Below, one piece after another: positions 52,445-62,111 of a DNA stretch of 64,000 bases. The notes under the pieces are model-generated. The model was given only the letters and a program-made list of their open reading frames with translations, made no database searches and was not told where the DNA came from. The translations under genes and the position numbers were made by a program. The stretch covers positions 1 to 64,000 of the forward strand of contig NZ_JAUIYO010000010.1 of NCBI RefSeq assembly GCF_044891285.1. Direction: 5' to 3'. The stretch is from Pseudobacillus lumedeiriae (GTDB lineage Bacteria; Bacillota; Bacilli; Bacillales; Domibacillaceae). The first letter of the stretch is position 1, and every line of letters begins with the position of its first letter.

Positions 52445-52700
52445 CCCTTCTAGCAGCTGATTTACTTATATTGGTATCTTTCCCCTTTTGAAGGCATGAT
52501 ACACCTCATGACAAACGTTTCTTCAAACAATATGGTACTCATCATCCAGACAAGCTGACTTTTCATTCTCCTTCCTGCTTTAAACATAACTATTTTTACA
52601 CGCCCGTTTATTTATTATTAAAAAGGAGTTTTCCGATAGGCTGACGAATGATGTAATAATCGTTTTAAAAGCGGTATTTATGTAGAAAGGATAGATAACA

Positions 52701-53117
52701 ATGAGCCAAGCGATTAATTTAAATGACGTCCTCTGTGGGAAAAGTTCCCCGCCGGCATGTGATACAACGCTCGGTGTAAAAGTGTTAGAATCAAAAGATG
52801 GGTATGCGAAAGGGATTTGGACAATTGAAGAACCGTTATTAAATGGAAATGGAGTCATTATGGGAGGATTCGTTGCAGCTGCTGCTGACATTATGATGGC
52901 TTATGCGATCACTCCGCTGTTAGCAGAGGATCAGACGTTTGCATCTATTAACTTACAAACCACCTTCCATCGGCCAACGTTTACTGGAGAAGTCGAAGTA
53001 GAGGCAAAAGTAGAGAAGTTCGGCCGCACCGTTTCTTACGTAACAGCTGACTTAAATCAAAATGGCAAGTTAGTGGCAAGCGTGACTTCTTCTATTATGA
53101 TTATGTCTAAAAAATGA
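52701..53117 (+). CDS. PaaI family hotdog-fold thioesterase
   Basis: A 138-residue acyl-CoA thioesterase-like protein. The hotdog helix has NGNGVIMGGFVAAAADIMMAYAI, with the catalytic Asp in AADIM, followed by INLQTTFHRPTFTGEVEVEAKVEKFGRTVSYV. Members hydrolyse aryl- or acyl-CoA thioesters. It is divergent from bpsA and convergent with the hydantoin-type operon, and appears monocistronic (terminator at 53171-53201). Start ATG with GAAAGGATAGATAACA. Confidence 0.88.
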   Translation: MSQAINLNDVLCGKSSPPACDTTLGVKVLESKDGYAKGIWTIEEPLLNGNGVIMGGFVAAAADIMMAYAITPLLAEDQTFASINLQTTFHRPTFTGEVEVEAKVEKFGRTVSYVTADLNQNGKLVASVTSSIMIMSKK

Positions 53118-53170
53118 TACAGGATCGATCATGCGAAACACTAGGAAATTAAGATGAGTAATAGGTAACA

Positions 53171-53201
53171 AAATGCCCCCATCATCCTACTGGGGGCATT
53201 T
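53171..53201. terminator. Bidirectional terminator between thioesterase and NCS1 permease genes
   Basis: AAATGCCCCCA (53171-53181) and TGGGGGCATTT (53191-53201) give an 11-bp perfect stem with A- and T-runs outside. Confidence 0.9.
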
Positions 53202-53269
53202 TTAAACGCATAAGAAGCTAACTTCTTTATACTATCTATTAATTACTTTTTTCTTTCTTCTACACTTTC

Positions 53270-54853
53270 CTAGGAAGTCGTTTTTTGCTTTAAACTATCA
53301 ACTGCGTTTTCAGTCTGACAATGCGTGTTACATGTCGCATGGGAAGCACAGCACTGTGAGCAAATATTATTAGTGATAAAGCTGCAATAAATCATATCAT
53401 CCACTACGAATTCGTCGTGACAAACTGAACATGCGGCTAATACCTCATTCCATTCATTCGGCTTGGATGGTGCAATTACTTTATCAGTGCTTGATGACTG
53501 TGCAAGATAGTATTTTCCTTTTGTGAGAACAGCTAAGAGTATGTGCAAAGTAAAAGCAATGGCTCCGGCAACAAACGCGGAGGCTCCCACTAGTGATGGG
53601 CCTGCTAATCCAAAGGCAAAACAGGTACCAACTATAGCAGCTACAACAAGAGCAATCGGACCCACTGGATTCCAATCTCGTAGAAAGCCTCTGCGGTGTT
53701 CAATATGAGCCGGACCCAATTTGAGTACCTTTTTTACAATTAGTAAATCTGCTAGTAGCGAAGCAACCCATGAAATGTTAAATACACCTTGAAAAGTTAG
53801 GGCAGCACCTAAATGATCAACAATCCCAAATATCATTGTTAACACTGCGGCAATCGATGTAATAATGACCCAGAAAACTCGTCCAGGTGCAAAGTGGAAT
53901 ACACGGGCAAAAAAGTTGGATAAAGCAAGAGAACCACTATATAAGTTTGTGACGTTAATTCTCAGCTGAGTTAAAATAGTGTACGCAGCTCCCAAAACCC
54001 CCATCACGGTAACCATGTAAACTCCTGGATTGGACTCTCCGAAACGTACTCCAAACCAAATACCAATCAATCCCATAACGAAAAATGCGACGAGCTGCGG
54101 AAGAAAACCTACAGCAAAAGCACCAATTTTAATTTGATCATGTTTGATAAATCTTGCATAGTCGGAGGTAAGTAAAGTCTGTGAACCAACGACAGCATTC
54201 ATCATCCCTACACAAGTTAAAAGGGCTACTCCGCCAACCTCTCCCCCAACCGGCATAAATGCCAGCCAATTAGAAGAATACGGAAGATCCAAATTTAATG
54301 CCAGTATGATCCCAGTTATTAATAGAATGAGATAAACAGGAAGCGAATATTTTTGAAACTTGTCAAGCTGCTTCATCCCATACCAGTTCAGCGGAATAAC
54401 CCCTACACCTACGAGGATCATATACACCCACACGGGAATGGCTGGAATGTAAGCATGGATCGCATTTGCCATAATTGCACCTTCAATACCACAAAACATA
54501 ATAAAGTTAGCTGCATAAATGACTGAGGTGAGGGCTGAGCCTACGAAACCGTAGCCCGCCCCCCTGGCCATTAAATTCGCGTTGAGTCCGCTCTTCGCTG
54601 AAAAATAAGCAATAATTGTTGCTAATACACCTGTAATAACCGTTGCATAAATTCCAGCGAGAAGCGCATTAATACTTCCGTAAGCGAGTGCCATTTGACC
54701 AGAAACCTGCATAAAGAACATTGCCGTTACAACACCCATAGTGACATTTGAAATACTAGGCCACGACATTCTCCAATGAAAAGGAACCTTGCTTAATGCA
54801 TAGTCTTCCTTTTGTTCATCTTTTTTGTTCTTTACTGCTATCCTCTCAGCCAT
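53270..54853 (-). CDS. NCS1 family permease with C-terminal cysteine-rich domain
   Basis: A 527-residue membrane carrier of the nucleobase:cation symporter 1 group (cytosine permease/hydantoin branch), with 12 helices up to about residue 440. Signatures are WRMSWPSISNVTMGVVTAMFFMQ at helix 1 and FVGSALTSVIYAANFIMFCGIEG at helices 2-3. After the last helix, about 75 residues follow that are unusual: eight Cys and several His, as ACSVCHDEF, MIYCSF, NICSQCC and THCQTE, arranged like a zinc-binding treble-clef or RING-type domain. It ends the operon, six bases after hyuA, so it likely imports the cyclic amide hydrolysed by HyuA/HyuB. Start ATG with AAGGGGGTGAG. Confidence 0.88.
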   Translation of the reverse strand: MAERIAVKNKKDEQKEDYALSKVPFHWRMSWPSISNVTMGVVTAMFFMQVSGQMALAYGSINALLAGIYATVITGVLATIIAYFSAKSGLNANLMARGAGYGFVGSALTSVIYAANFIMFCGIEGAIMANAIHAYIPAIPVWVYMILVGVGVIPLNWYGMKQLDKFQKYSLPVYLILLITGIILALNLDLPYSSNWLAFMPVGGEVGGVALLTCVGMMNAVVGSQTLLTSDYARFIKHDQIKIGAFAVGFLPQLVAFFVMGLIGIWFGVRFGESNPGVYMVTVMGVLGAAYTILTQLRINVTNLYSGSLALSNFFARVFHFAPGRVFWVIITSIAAVLTMIFGIVDHLGAALTFQGVFNISWVASLLADLLIVKKVLKLGPAHIEHRRGFLRDWNPVGPIALVVAAIVGTCFAFGLAGPSLVGASAFVAGAIAFTLHILLAVLTKGKYYLAQSSSTDKVIAPSKPNEWNEVLAACSVCHDEFVVDDMIYCSFITNNICSQCCASHATCNTHCQTENAVDSLKQKTTS

Positions 54854-54859
54854 TCATTC

Positions 54860-56965
54860 TCACCCCCTTACAAGTTCTTTCACTTCTGCTTTTTCCAACA
54901 AATATCCACCTTGTTTCATTACTTTTACATTCCATTTAGGTGGAACGACTACAGTGGTTGTCTCTTCCTCAATGATAGCCGGACCGCTTACTGTGGAGTC
55001 ATCTGCTAACATAAAACCTTTATAAATAGGTGTTTCTCGGTACCCATCATACTCTTCAAAGTAGGCATTTCTTGTGCTGTAATGTGGCAGCCCCTGCTCT
55101 GGTTGTTGGCTTATCTGCCCTTCTGAAAGCGTAATTTTTGGAACTCGTCCACAAACCGTTGATTCCAGGCTGATCACCTCAACCGCATTGTCTCTTTCAC
55201 AATACGTGTACAATTCCTCATGCCGTTTGTGGAATCTGTTCTCTATATCTATCAATGATGCGTTAGTGATATCCTCATATTTTACTTGTACAGTACATTC
55301 ATGTAATTGGTCCCTATAGCGCATATCCATTGTACGTTCAATATATATATCCTCCCTTTCAAAACCTTCTTCTAGTAATTGTTGGATTCCTTGTTGTTCC
55401 ATTTCAGAAAATGCTTTATTTAGTTCCTCTGGATTAATTTCTGCAATAGTATGTGTAAAGGAAGACATGTAAGTGTGTTTCACGTCCGCTAGAATGGCAC
55501 CAAATGCACAAAAAGCACCTGCTATTTTTGGAACAATCACCCGGTCAATTTCAAGCTCTTCAGCAAGCCGTGCAGCATGTGCTCCTCCAGCTCCGCCAGC
55601 AGCAACTAAGATAAAGTCCCTTGGATCGTGCCCCTTTTCTACCGATACTCGGTTAATGGACCCAACCATATTATTGTTAACAATCTGATAAATGCCAAGC
55701 GCAGCTTTTTCTGTAGAAAGACCTAGACGATCAGCAATTGTTTTCTTGATGGCATCATTGGCGCCTTGCACATCTACTTTCATTCTTCCGCCTAACAGGG
55801 AATCCTGATCAAGATAACCTAGCAACACTAAACTATCAGTCACAGTTGGCTGGCTTCCTCCCTTCCCATAACATACAGGACCAGGCAATGCACCTGCACT
55901 TTCAGGGCCGACACTAAAGAGACCTTTACTGTCAACAGAAGCAATACTTCCGCCCCCTGCCCCTAGTGTTTCAACATGGAGCATCGGCGTACCAATACGA
56001 TAACGCATAAAGTCACTATCTTTAATAATTTCTGTCCGTCCATTACTCGTAAGGGAAATATCAAGACTCGTTCCCCCCATATCCACAGTTAGTACATTAC
56101 GGCTCTTTACCTGGTCCGCAAAGTATAGCCCAGCCAGCGGGCCAGCGGCTGGACCGGAATTTAACGCGTATATCGCTTTTTGTGTTAACGTACGACCTGA
56201 AATGACTCCTCCATTATTTTGTACATAGCGAATCTCCTTTTGATACCCAAGCTCTTGGAAGAGTGCTTCTAAAGAGTGAATATAACGCTTTAACATAGGA
56301 CCAATATAAGCATTAACAACTGTTGTGCTGACACGAGTGTATTCGCGGATTTGCGGAAAAATTTCTGTAGATAGGCTAATATAAGCCCCCGGAAAATGTT
56401 CTCTAATTAATTCGGCTGTTCTTTTTTCATGTTCTGGATTAAGAAAAGACCAGACATAAGAAACAGCAATCGCTTCTATCCCTTCTTTTTTAAAATGCTC
56501 GATACCTGCGATAATGTCTTCTTCATTAAGAGGCGTTAACACCTTTCCATCACTCCGCGTTCTTTCACGTACAGGAACCCTCAACTTTCTTGGGACGAGC
56601 ATTTTTGCTGGAGGATACGTGAAATCATAACGGAAACCATCCTCTTTATGCCCAAGTCTAATTTCAAGTGAGTCCTCATGACCTTGTGTGCAGAAAAGTC
56701 CCACCTTCGCCCCTTTATGTTCAATAAGAGCATTTAACGCCACTGTTGTACCATGGATAATTAGATGGCACCTTTGTAAAAACTCGGCTACACTAATTCC
56801 AAGATCAGTACTGATCAGTTTCAAACCATTCAATATCGCTGACGAAGGCTGATCGGGTGTTGATGGTGATTTAAATACTTTAATATCTCCACTGCTAGAC
56901 TGAACGATAAAATCAGTAAAAGTCCCTCCTGCATCAATTCCTAAACGATAAGATTCCTGTTTCAT
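54860..56965 (-). CDS. hyuA: Hydantoinase/oxoprolinase family protein, HyuA-type subunit
   Basis: A 701-residue ATP-binding subunit of N-methylhydantoinase/5-oxoprolinase/acetone-carboxylase-type enzymes. The N-terminal actin-like nucleotide site is YRLGIDAGGTFTDFIV; NVLTVDMGGTSLDISLTSNGR is the second phosphate loop; GGAGGAHAARLAEELEIDRVIVP lies in the C-terminal half. The enzymes open a cyclic amide such as hydantoin or 5-oxoproline at the cost of ATP. It follows hyuB by about 38 bp and precedes the permease by 6 bp. Start ATG with AAGGGGGAAATC. Confidence 0.93.
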   Translation of the reverse strand: MKQESYRLGIDAGGTFTDFIVQSSSGDIKVFKSPSTPDQPSSAILNGLKLISTDLGISVAEFLQRCHLIIHGTTVALNALIEHKGAKVGLFCTQGHEDSLEIRLGHKEDGFRYDFTYPPAKMLVPRKLRVPVRERTRSDGKVLTPLNEEDIIAGIEHFKKEGIEAIAVSYVWSFLNPEHEKRTAELIREHFPGAYISLSTEIFPQIREYTRVSTTVVNAYIGPMLKRYIHSLEALFQELGYQKEIRYVQNNGGVISGRTLTQKAIYALNSGPAAGPLAGLYFADQVKSRNVLTVDMGGTSLDISLTSNGRTEIIKDSDFMRYRIGTPMLHVETLGAGGGSIASVDSKGLFSVGPESAGALPGPVCYGKGGSQPTVTDSLVLLGYLDQDSLLGGRMKVDVQGANDAIKKTIADRLGLSTEKAALGIYQIVNNNMVGSINRVSVEKGHDPRDFILVAAGGAGGAHAARLAEELEIDRVIVPKIAGAFCAFGAILADVKHTYMSSFTHTIAEINPEELNKAFSEMEQQGIQQLLEEGFEREDIYIERTMDMRYRDQLHECTVQVKYEDITNASLIDIENRFHKRHEELYTYCERDNAVEVISLESTVCGRVPKITLSEGQISQQPEQGLPHYSTRNAYFEEYDGYRETPIYKGFMLADDSTVSGPAIIEEETTTVVVPPKWNVKVMKQGGYLLEKAEVKELVRG

Positions 56966-57003
56966 ACGATTTCCCCCTTGTATGGTAGATTAATAATTAA
57001 TTA

Positions 57004-58782
57004 TTAAATCGTTGAAAGCTCCATTAGCTGTTTTCTTAGTAAGTGTGTTTGTCCCTCATTAATTTTCATCGTATTCGAATCGATCACTACGGCGTATTCA
57101 ATTTCTGCTGCCTCAATAGATAAAAGGCCGCTTTCTACATCTGTTAAAACCTTTTCAGGGTCACGCTCATAATTATTCCCCCCTGCTCCGCCGCCCGGGG
57201 CATATGCAGAAAACCTCTCTCCTGGGTTCACTTCATAAATACCATTCTTTATAATCTTTTCTGTTTTTCCATACTCGTCCGTCTTCTCGAAGTAAGCTAC
57301 TTTTTTATCAATCAGTTTTGAAAATGCCCCTAGCGCGGATTGCGGTGGGAATTTTCTTCCTTCCCCAAACGCAATCACAGACATCGTATGATCAATCGGT
57401 TCTACCTCCCAGACAGTCCCGTATCCACCTCTCCATTTTCCTGCACATGCAGAATCCTTTCTTAAGTTGTAACGATGAATAACAATCGGATATTTATATT
57501 CCATTAGTTCGATGTCCCCGCTGTTTAACCCGCCAAAATCACACTGAGGGCCAATCGCATTCCAGCCGTCCATCACACCTGGTATCGCACCTGCTCCGCC
57601 AACTTGAGTAGCTAATATCATCGAAACATACTCTTCATTATTCTTACGCGGATCAACTCCCGCTATATTAATACCGTTACAGTGGGCCCAAGAAGCAACT
57701 GCTCTGTGTGGCATCGCCTTTTCCAAAGCATCACGAACGGAATCTGTAATAGATTCGGAAGGTGTAGTTGTACAGTTCACATGTGGAGCAGGCTCCATCG
57801 CATTTGTCAATGAAGCAGTTGGTCCTGCATCAAAAGTAATTGGCCGATACATCCCTTCATTGTATGGTGCTGGTGCTTGCGTAAACATCATAATGCCAAG
57901 ACAGGCGGCAGAAAATGAGTTAGAGTAGTACGAATTGATGAAGTAAGGGATTTGGGGCGGACTGTTTAAGGCAATATGCATGTTTTCTCCTTGAATAGTT
58001 ACAGTTGTTTCTATTTTAATATCCCCATAACCATGTCCGGCATCTTCTACTATCCCTTGTCCTTTGTATACACCATCAGGGACATTGCTAATAAACTTTC
58101 TCATCTGCTTTTCAGACATGTTAAGTAATTCTTCAATGCAGGCTTTAATCGTTTCTTTTCCATACTTCTTTAGTAGACGAAGCAGATTCCTTTCGGCCAC
58201 TTGAACCGCTCCAAGTTGTGCACGGAGATCTCCGGCTTGATCACGTCGCGAACGAACATTCGTAAGAATCATATTTAAAATATCTTTACGTTCCTTACCT
58301 TTTTCCCAAAGCTTAATCGGCGGAATTCTCAATCCTTCGGCGTAAATCTCTTTAGCATCCGGATTATAACTTGCCGGAACAGGCCCTCCCATATCAGTTA
58401 AATGGGCTTTGCTGACTGCCCAGAAGATTAGCTCTCCCTCAAAGAAAATAGGCTTATACATACAACAGTCCAAAATGTGGCTTCCTCCGTACATTGGATC
58501 GTTGTGATAAATAATATCTCCCGGATAAATGTCACCTTCAAAATAAGAACTAATGGATCGAACTGCCGGCATCAATGATCCTAGATGAATCGCCAAGTCC
58601 TGCCCCTGCAAAATCATTTCCGGTGTCCAGTTAAATAACGCATTTGAATAATCATGTGCTAAATTCAAAACACTTGACCTTGCTGTTTTTTCTATCGTTA
58701 GAGTCATTTCACGTTGAGTAGTTTCTAATGTCCCTTGTACGACTGCCAGGGTAATTGGATCCACTTTTTTTGTAGATTGCAT
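57004..58782 (-). CDS. hyuB: Hydantoinase/oxoprolinase family protein, HyuB-type subunit
   Basis: A 592-residue catalytic partner of HyuA. Family features: DYSNALFNWTPEMILQGQDLAIHLGSLMPAV near the front, DPMYGGSHILDCCMYKPIF with metal-type residues, RIPPIKLWEKGKERKD, and APGGGAGGNNYERDPEKV at the end. The ATG at 58782 is chosen as AAGGAGAGG sits about six bases upstream; a GTG at 58788 overlaps that site. It is the first gene of the operon, behind a sigma-54 promoter. Substrate could be hydantoin, 5-oxoproline or a related lactam or ketone. Confidence 0.93.
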   Translation of the reverse strand: MQSTKKVDPITLAVVQGTLETTQREMTLTIEKTARSSVLNLAHDYSNALFNWTPEMILQGQDLAIHLGSLMPAVRSISSYFEGDIYPGDIIYHNDPMYGGSHILDCCMYKPIFFEGELIFWAVSKAHLTDMGGPVPASYNPDAKEIYAEGLRIPPIKLWEKGKERKDILNMILTNVRSRRDQAGDLRAQLGAVQVAERNLLRLLKKYGKETIKACIEELLNMSEKQMRKFISNVPDGVYKGQGIVEDAGHGYGDIKIETTVTIQGENMHIALNSPPQIPYFINSYYSNSFSAACLGIMMFTQAPAPYNEGMYRPITFDAGPTASLTNAMEPAPHVNCTTTPSESITDSVRDALEKAMPHRAVASWAHCNGINIAGVDPRKNNEEYVSMILATQVGGAGAIPGVMDGWNAIGPQCDFGGLNSGDIELMEYKYPIVIHRYNLRKDSACAGKWRGGYGTVWEVEPIDHTMSVIAFGEGRKFPPQSALGAFSKLIDKKVAYFEKTDEYGKTEKIIKNGIYEVNPGERFSAYAPGGGAGGNNYERDPEKVLTDVESGLLSIEAAEIEYAVVIDSNTMKINEGQTHLLRKQLMELSTI

Positions 58783-58944
58783 ATACACCTCTCCTTTTAG
58801 ATCATTTTTTAATCACTGTCTTGCAGCTTCTGTATGAATTTTTTCTATTCTTTCTCCCTTCATGTTTAATTTGTTTGCGTTTCATTTTCAAACTCCTTAA
58901 AAACGCTTTCATTGATTTTCAAAAGAGCGTCATATCTTTTGTAA

Positions 58945-58960
58945 TGCAACTTACATGCCA
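58945..58960 (-). promoter_or_regulatory. Sigma-54 (-24/-12) promoter of the hyuB-hyuA-permease operon
   Basis: On the minus strand TGGCATGTAAGTTGCA has GG at -24 and GC at -12 with exactly ten bases between them, a near-perfect SigL promoter. Start would be near 58933, giving a leader of about 150 bases. It faces the operon and lies between it and the divergent sigma-54 activator gene. Confidence 0.88.
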
Positions 58961-59050
58961 GCTTTCAAAGCTATTTTTCATCATGTTTTTATCATTACAC
59001 TTAAAAGAATTAATGCTTTTTTGCATGATGATGAGTCATTTCCCCATTGT

Positions 59051-59075
59051 TTAGTGTTAGCCACTTTTCACTAAC
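59051..59075. promoter_or_regulatory. Candidate enhancer for the sigma-54 activator
   Basis: TTAGTG-N12-CACTAA (59051-59074) and the overlapping GTTAG-N10-CTAAC (59056-59075) are dyads about 95-115 bp upstream of the -24/-12 promoter, the usual distance for an enhancer-binding protein. They also precede the activator gene by about 110 bp. Confidence 0.5.
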
Positions 59076-59185
59076 TTGGCGCAAAAATAATGGATGCTAA
59101 TAGAAAATCACGAAAGTAATATGTTATAATATTCATAATTTTCTTTCACAATATAAGATACTTATTAGAACGAGGAGTGGATCAT

Positions 59186-60910
59186 TTGCTAGAAAGCACT
59201 GCTAACACCCGATTTGAAATCATGGTTAATCATCTTCCGTTCGGAGTTTTAACGATGGATTACAGCGGCTTGATCACAACTTGTAATGATACTGCGTGTC
59301 AGCTGCTCAGCCTTCCTATATCTAACATTGTAAATAAGACTTTTACTGAACTGTTTCCTCTAGAAGAAAGAATAGAAGACTTGCTTGCCCAAACGACTCA
59401 TCTTGAAAAAAAGATCCAGTTAGGCAGCCATTTATTTTCTTTAATAGTACGGAAAGAAAAAAGCCTTCAAGAAGTTATTTGCACACTTCATCCCATCACT
59501 GAATTTCCTCAAGAATCAAATAAAACACTTAAATCCAAATTGCTGAACTTGCCGATTGATAATATTCTTAATGCATGCCAAGATGAAATATTTATTACGG
59601 ACGCTGAAGGGAAAACACTATTTATCAACTCTGCCGGTGAATCCTTATATGGAACGAATGCTCAACAATTAATAGGAAAAGATGTTTTTAAGCTTGTAGA
59701 AAAAGGATTCTTTTCACCATCCCTTTATCCAATTATTAAACAACGTCAGGAAAAGGTTTCGATGATTCAGCGGACGAAAACGGGGAAAACCGCTCACGTC
59801 ATCGCTAATCCTGTATTTAATGAAGAGGGAGAAATGACAAATATCATTTTTACAGGGAGAGATATTACAGAACTTAAACATCTAAGGGAAAAAATCCAAC
59901 GAAGTGAAGTGTTATTAAAAACGTATCAGTCTGAATTAGAAGAGCTGCACAGCTTTCATAAGCAGCCGGCAGATGTCATCGCGTTGTCGCCAAAAATGCG
60001 AAAAATATTTAAGGTGGTCAATAAAATCTCCCGGCTGGATACAACTGTTTTGATCACTGGAGAATCTGGAGTAGGAAAAGGAGTCATCGCCAAATTTATA
60101 CATGATCACAGCCCGCGAAAAGAACAGCCAATGATTCACATTAATTGCGGAGCCATACCGGATACTTTGATTGAGTCGGAGCTTTTTGGATATAAAAAAG
60201 GAGCGTTTACTGGGGCAAATAAAGAAGGAAAAAAAGGGCTGATCGAACAAGCGAATGGCGGTACGTTGTTCTTAGATGAGATTGGTGAAATGCCCCTTCA
60301 CTTACAAGTTAAATTATTAAAGGCTCTTCAAGAAAGAAAAATCGAACCGATTGGAGATTCAAAATCGATTGATGTCGATATTCGAATTATCACAGCAACG
60401 AATAAAGATTTAAAAGCACTCGTTGATGCGGGCAAATTTCGAGATGATTTATATTATCGATTGAATGTGGTCCCTATTCACATTCCGCCTTTAAGGGAAC
60501 GTCCTGAAGACGTGTCGCACATGATTGACTACTTTTTAAATAAGATGAATAAGAAATATAACCTCAATACTTATCTGTCACTTGAAGTAGAAAATACACT
60601 CACTCACCATCATTGGCCCGGCAATGTCCGTGAATTAGAAAACTTAATCGAGCGCCTAGTCGTTACGGCTGAAGAAAATGAAATTACGATGAGTGATTTA
60701 CCTGAGAATATTTACTATAAGGAAACGAGCGATTACATCGTGCAAGTTAATGACATCTGTTCCTTAAAACAAGCTCAGGATCAAATGGAAGAACAGCTCA
60801 TTCGAAAAGCATACAGTTTACATACGAGCTCTTATAAAATTGCTGATCTGCTTGGGATTAATCAATCAACAGCGATTCGAAAAATAAAAAAATACATTAA
60901 AAAAGAGTAA
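59186..60910 (+). CDS. Sigma-54-dependent enhancer-binding regulator (PAS-PAS-AAA-Fis)
   Basis: A 574-residue activator. Two PAS-like sensor domains (about 10-75 and 115-235; the second contains DEIFITDAEGKTLFINSAGESLYG) precede the AAA+ domain. That domain has Walker A GESGVGKG, the sigma-54 contact loop GAFTGA, Walker B GTLFLDEIGEMP and the RPEDV and HHWPGNVRELENLIERL motifs. A Fis-type helix-turn-helix ends the protein (SSYKIADLLGINQSTAIRKIKKY). The start is TTG at 59186 with GAGGAG eight bases upstream; the GTG at 59177 falls inside that ribosome site. It is divergent from and surely controls the hydantoinase operon through the -24/-12 promoter. Confidence 0.93.
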   Translation: MLESTANTRFEIMVNHLPFGVLTMDYSGLITTCNDTACQLLSLPISNIVNKTFTELFPLEERIEDLLAQTTHLEKKIQLGSHLFSLIVRKEKSLQEVICTLHPITEFPQESNKTLKSKLLNLPIDNILNACQDEIFITDAEGKTLFINSAGESLYGTNAQQLIGKDVFKLVEKGFFSPSLYPIIKQRQEKVSMIQRTKTGKTAHVIANPVFNEEGEMTNIIFTGRDITELKHLREKIQRSEVLLKTYQSELEELHSFHKQPADVIALSPKMRKIFKVVNKISRLDTTVLITGESGVGKGVIAKFIHDHSPRKEQPMIHINCGAIPDTLIESELFGYKKGAFTGANKEGKKGLIEQANGGTLFLDEIGEMPLHLQVKLLKALQERKIEPIGDSKSIDVDIRIITATNKDLKALVDAGKFRDDLYYRLNVVPIHIPPLRERPEDVSHMIDYFLNKMNKKYNLNTYLSLEVENTLTHHHWPGNVRELENLIERLVVTAEENEITMSDLPENIYYKETSDYIVQVNDICSLKQAQDQMEEQLIRKAYSLHTSSYKIADLLGINQSTAIRKIKKYIKKE

Positions 60911-60949
60911 TGCACCGTTGGATTACCTAATAAAGCAGCTTAAACAAAA

Positions 60950-61005
60950 TAATCAGTGCCAGCTCCTTTATCTATTTAAAGCAGTAAAGGAGTTGACACT
61001 GATTA
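60950..61005. terminator. Bidirectional terminator with 21-bp stem
   Basis: Positions 60950-60970 pair with 60985-61005 over 21 bp with two non-Watson-Crick positions. It separates two convergent genes and its right arm includes the stop codon of the minus-strand one. Confidence 0.85.
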
Positions 61006-62097
61006 ATTGATAAGACCCTTGTTATACAGTTTTCTTTCCGCTAGCAAAGGAACGAGATTGTCGAATATGTGAGTGTCTTCTTTATATACAGAGTAACCTC
61101 CATAGTAATCCGAATCTGTATTTTGGAATTTATTCATCTCTTTAAATAATATTTTTGCTAGTTCTTCTTCGCCTATTTCTACGCAGTATAGGATCAGCCA
61201 TCCATAAATAGCAGGTGATTCGTATTCCACCGCTGGCTGCCCCGTCACTCTATTATATTGACCAAATATCACGCCATGCGTATCTATTTCTTTCTTAATA
61301 AAATTAGAAAACAGCGTAGTAGAAAAACCACTTTTCGCTCGGTAAAAGGCAACAAGCGCTTGATCAATCATATTAACGTTTTGATCGAAGAGATATTTCT
61401 TACTCTTCACATTAAACTTTTTTGGATAAAATACTCCATCATTTGGAGCATTCTTTAATATTTTTAGCATATTCTTGTAAGTTTCCCCGTCTATCAAATG
61501 GCGTGCTTGCAGCTTCTTCAAAGATTCCGGTTCAATGTAAGATAGCGTAATGATGGGGCTTGCATACTGATCATTTCTCTCGTAAAAATCGGTTAACACA
61601 TGTTGATAGTTATTAAACTCCACAATGTATTCACTTATACGAACAGCTGCCTTTTCGTACCGCTCCTCATTCCACTTCTCCTTTGCCTGGAATAATGCAA
61701 GGCTGATTCGCAAATCATCGACTAGTGCATTTGCTGAAACCCTGCTCTGCCCGGATTCTGTTAACTTCCAATAGACAAAACCATCTTCCTCTAAAAAATA
61801 GCGATTTAATGTTTTATAAGACTCTTCAAAAAGTTTCTTATCTTCTTTTTGAAGTGCATATTCCATCCATAATCCTAAAGTTTCCGACAACGCCTCTCTT
61901 CCTTTAACGAAATCTTCGTCTTCTGCTTTCTCTTCCTTCATATAAGTAGCAAGGGTACCATTATCATTCTTTAACCACTTTTTTATAAACTCTTCAGCAG
62001 CGAACGGCTCTGCTGTCTTTTCTTTATTAAAAAGAAAGAGCAGCAGAACACCACTGACAAACACCATAGTTAAAATAAGAGACACTCGTTTTCTCAC
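61003..62097 (-). CDS. Secreted/anchored glycosyl hydrolase family 8-like protein
   Basis: A 364-residue protein with an N-terminal membrane anchor or uncleaved signal (LILTMVFVSGVLLLFLF) and an extracellular alpha-helical domain. The helical repeats (FVYWKLTESGQSRVSANALVDDLRISLALFQA, VNMIDQALVAFYRA, YESPAIYGWLILYCVEIG) recall (alpha/alpha)6 barrels of GH8-type proteins associated with exopolysaccharide operons. I am not certain that the acidic catalytic pair is complete. It is 14 bp after the epimerase gene, so it is part of that polysaccharide operon. The GTG start has a weak ribosome site. Confidence 0.65.
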   Translation of the reverse strand: MRKRVSLILTMVFVSGVLLLFLFNKEKTAEPFAAEEFIKKWLKNDNGTLATYMKEEKAEDEDFVKGREALSETLGLWMEYALQKEDKKLFEESYKTLNRYFLEEDGFVYWKLTESGQSRVSANALVDDLRISLALFQAKEKWNEERYEKAAVRISEYIVEFNNYQHVLTDFYERNDQYASPIITLSYIEPESLKKLQARHLIDGETYKNMLKILKNAPNDGVFYPKKFNVKSKKYLFDQNVNMIDQALVAFYRAKSGFSTTLFSNFIKKEIDTHGVIFGQYNRVTGQPAVEYESPAIYGWLILYCVEIGEEELAKILFKEMNKFQNTDSDYYGGYSVYKEDTHIFDNLVPLLAERKLYNKGLIN

Positions 62098-62111
62098 TTT
62101 TTCATCTTGCC

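Noticed and set aside
59177..59185. GTG at 59177 as start of the sigma-54 activator
   Set aside because: It is inside the GAGGAG ribosome site that correctly serves the TTG at 59186.
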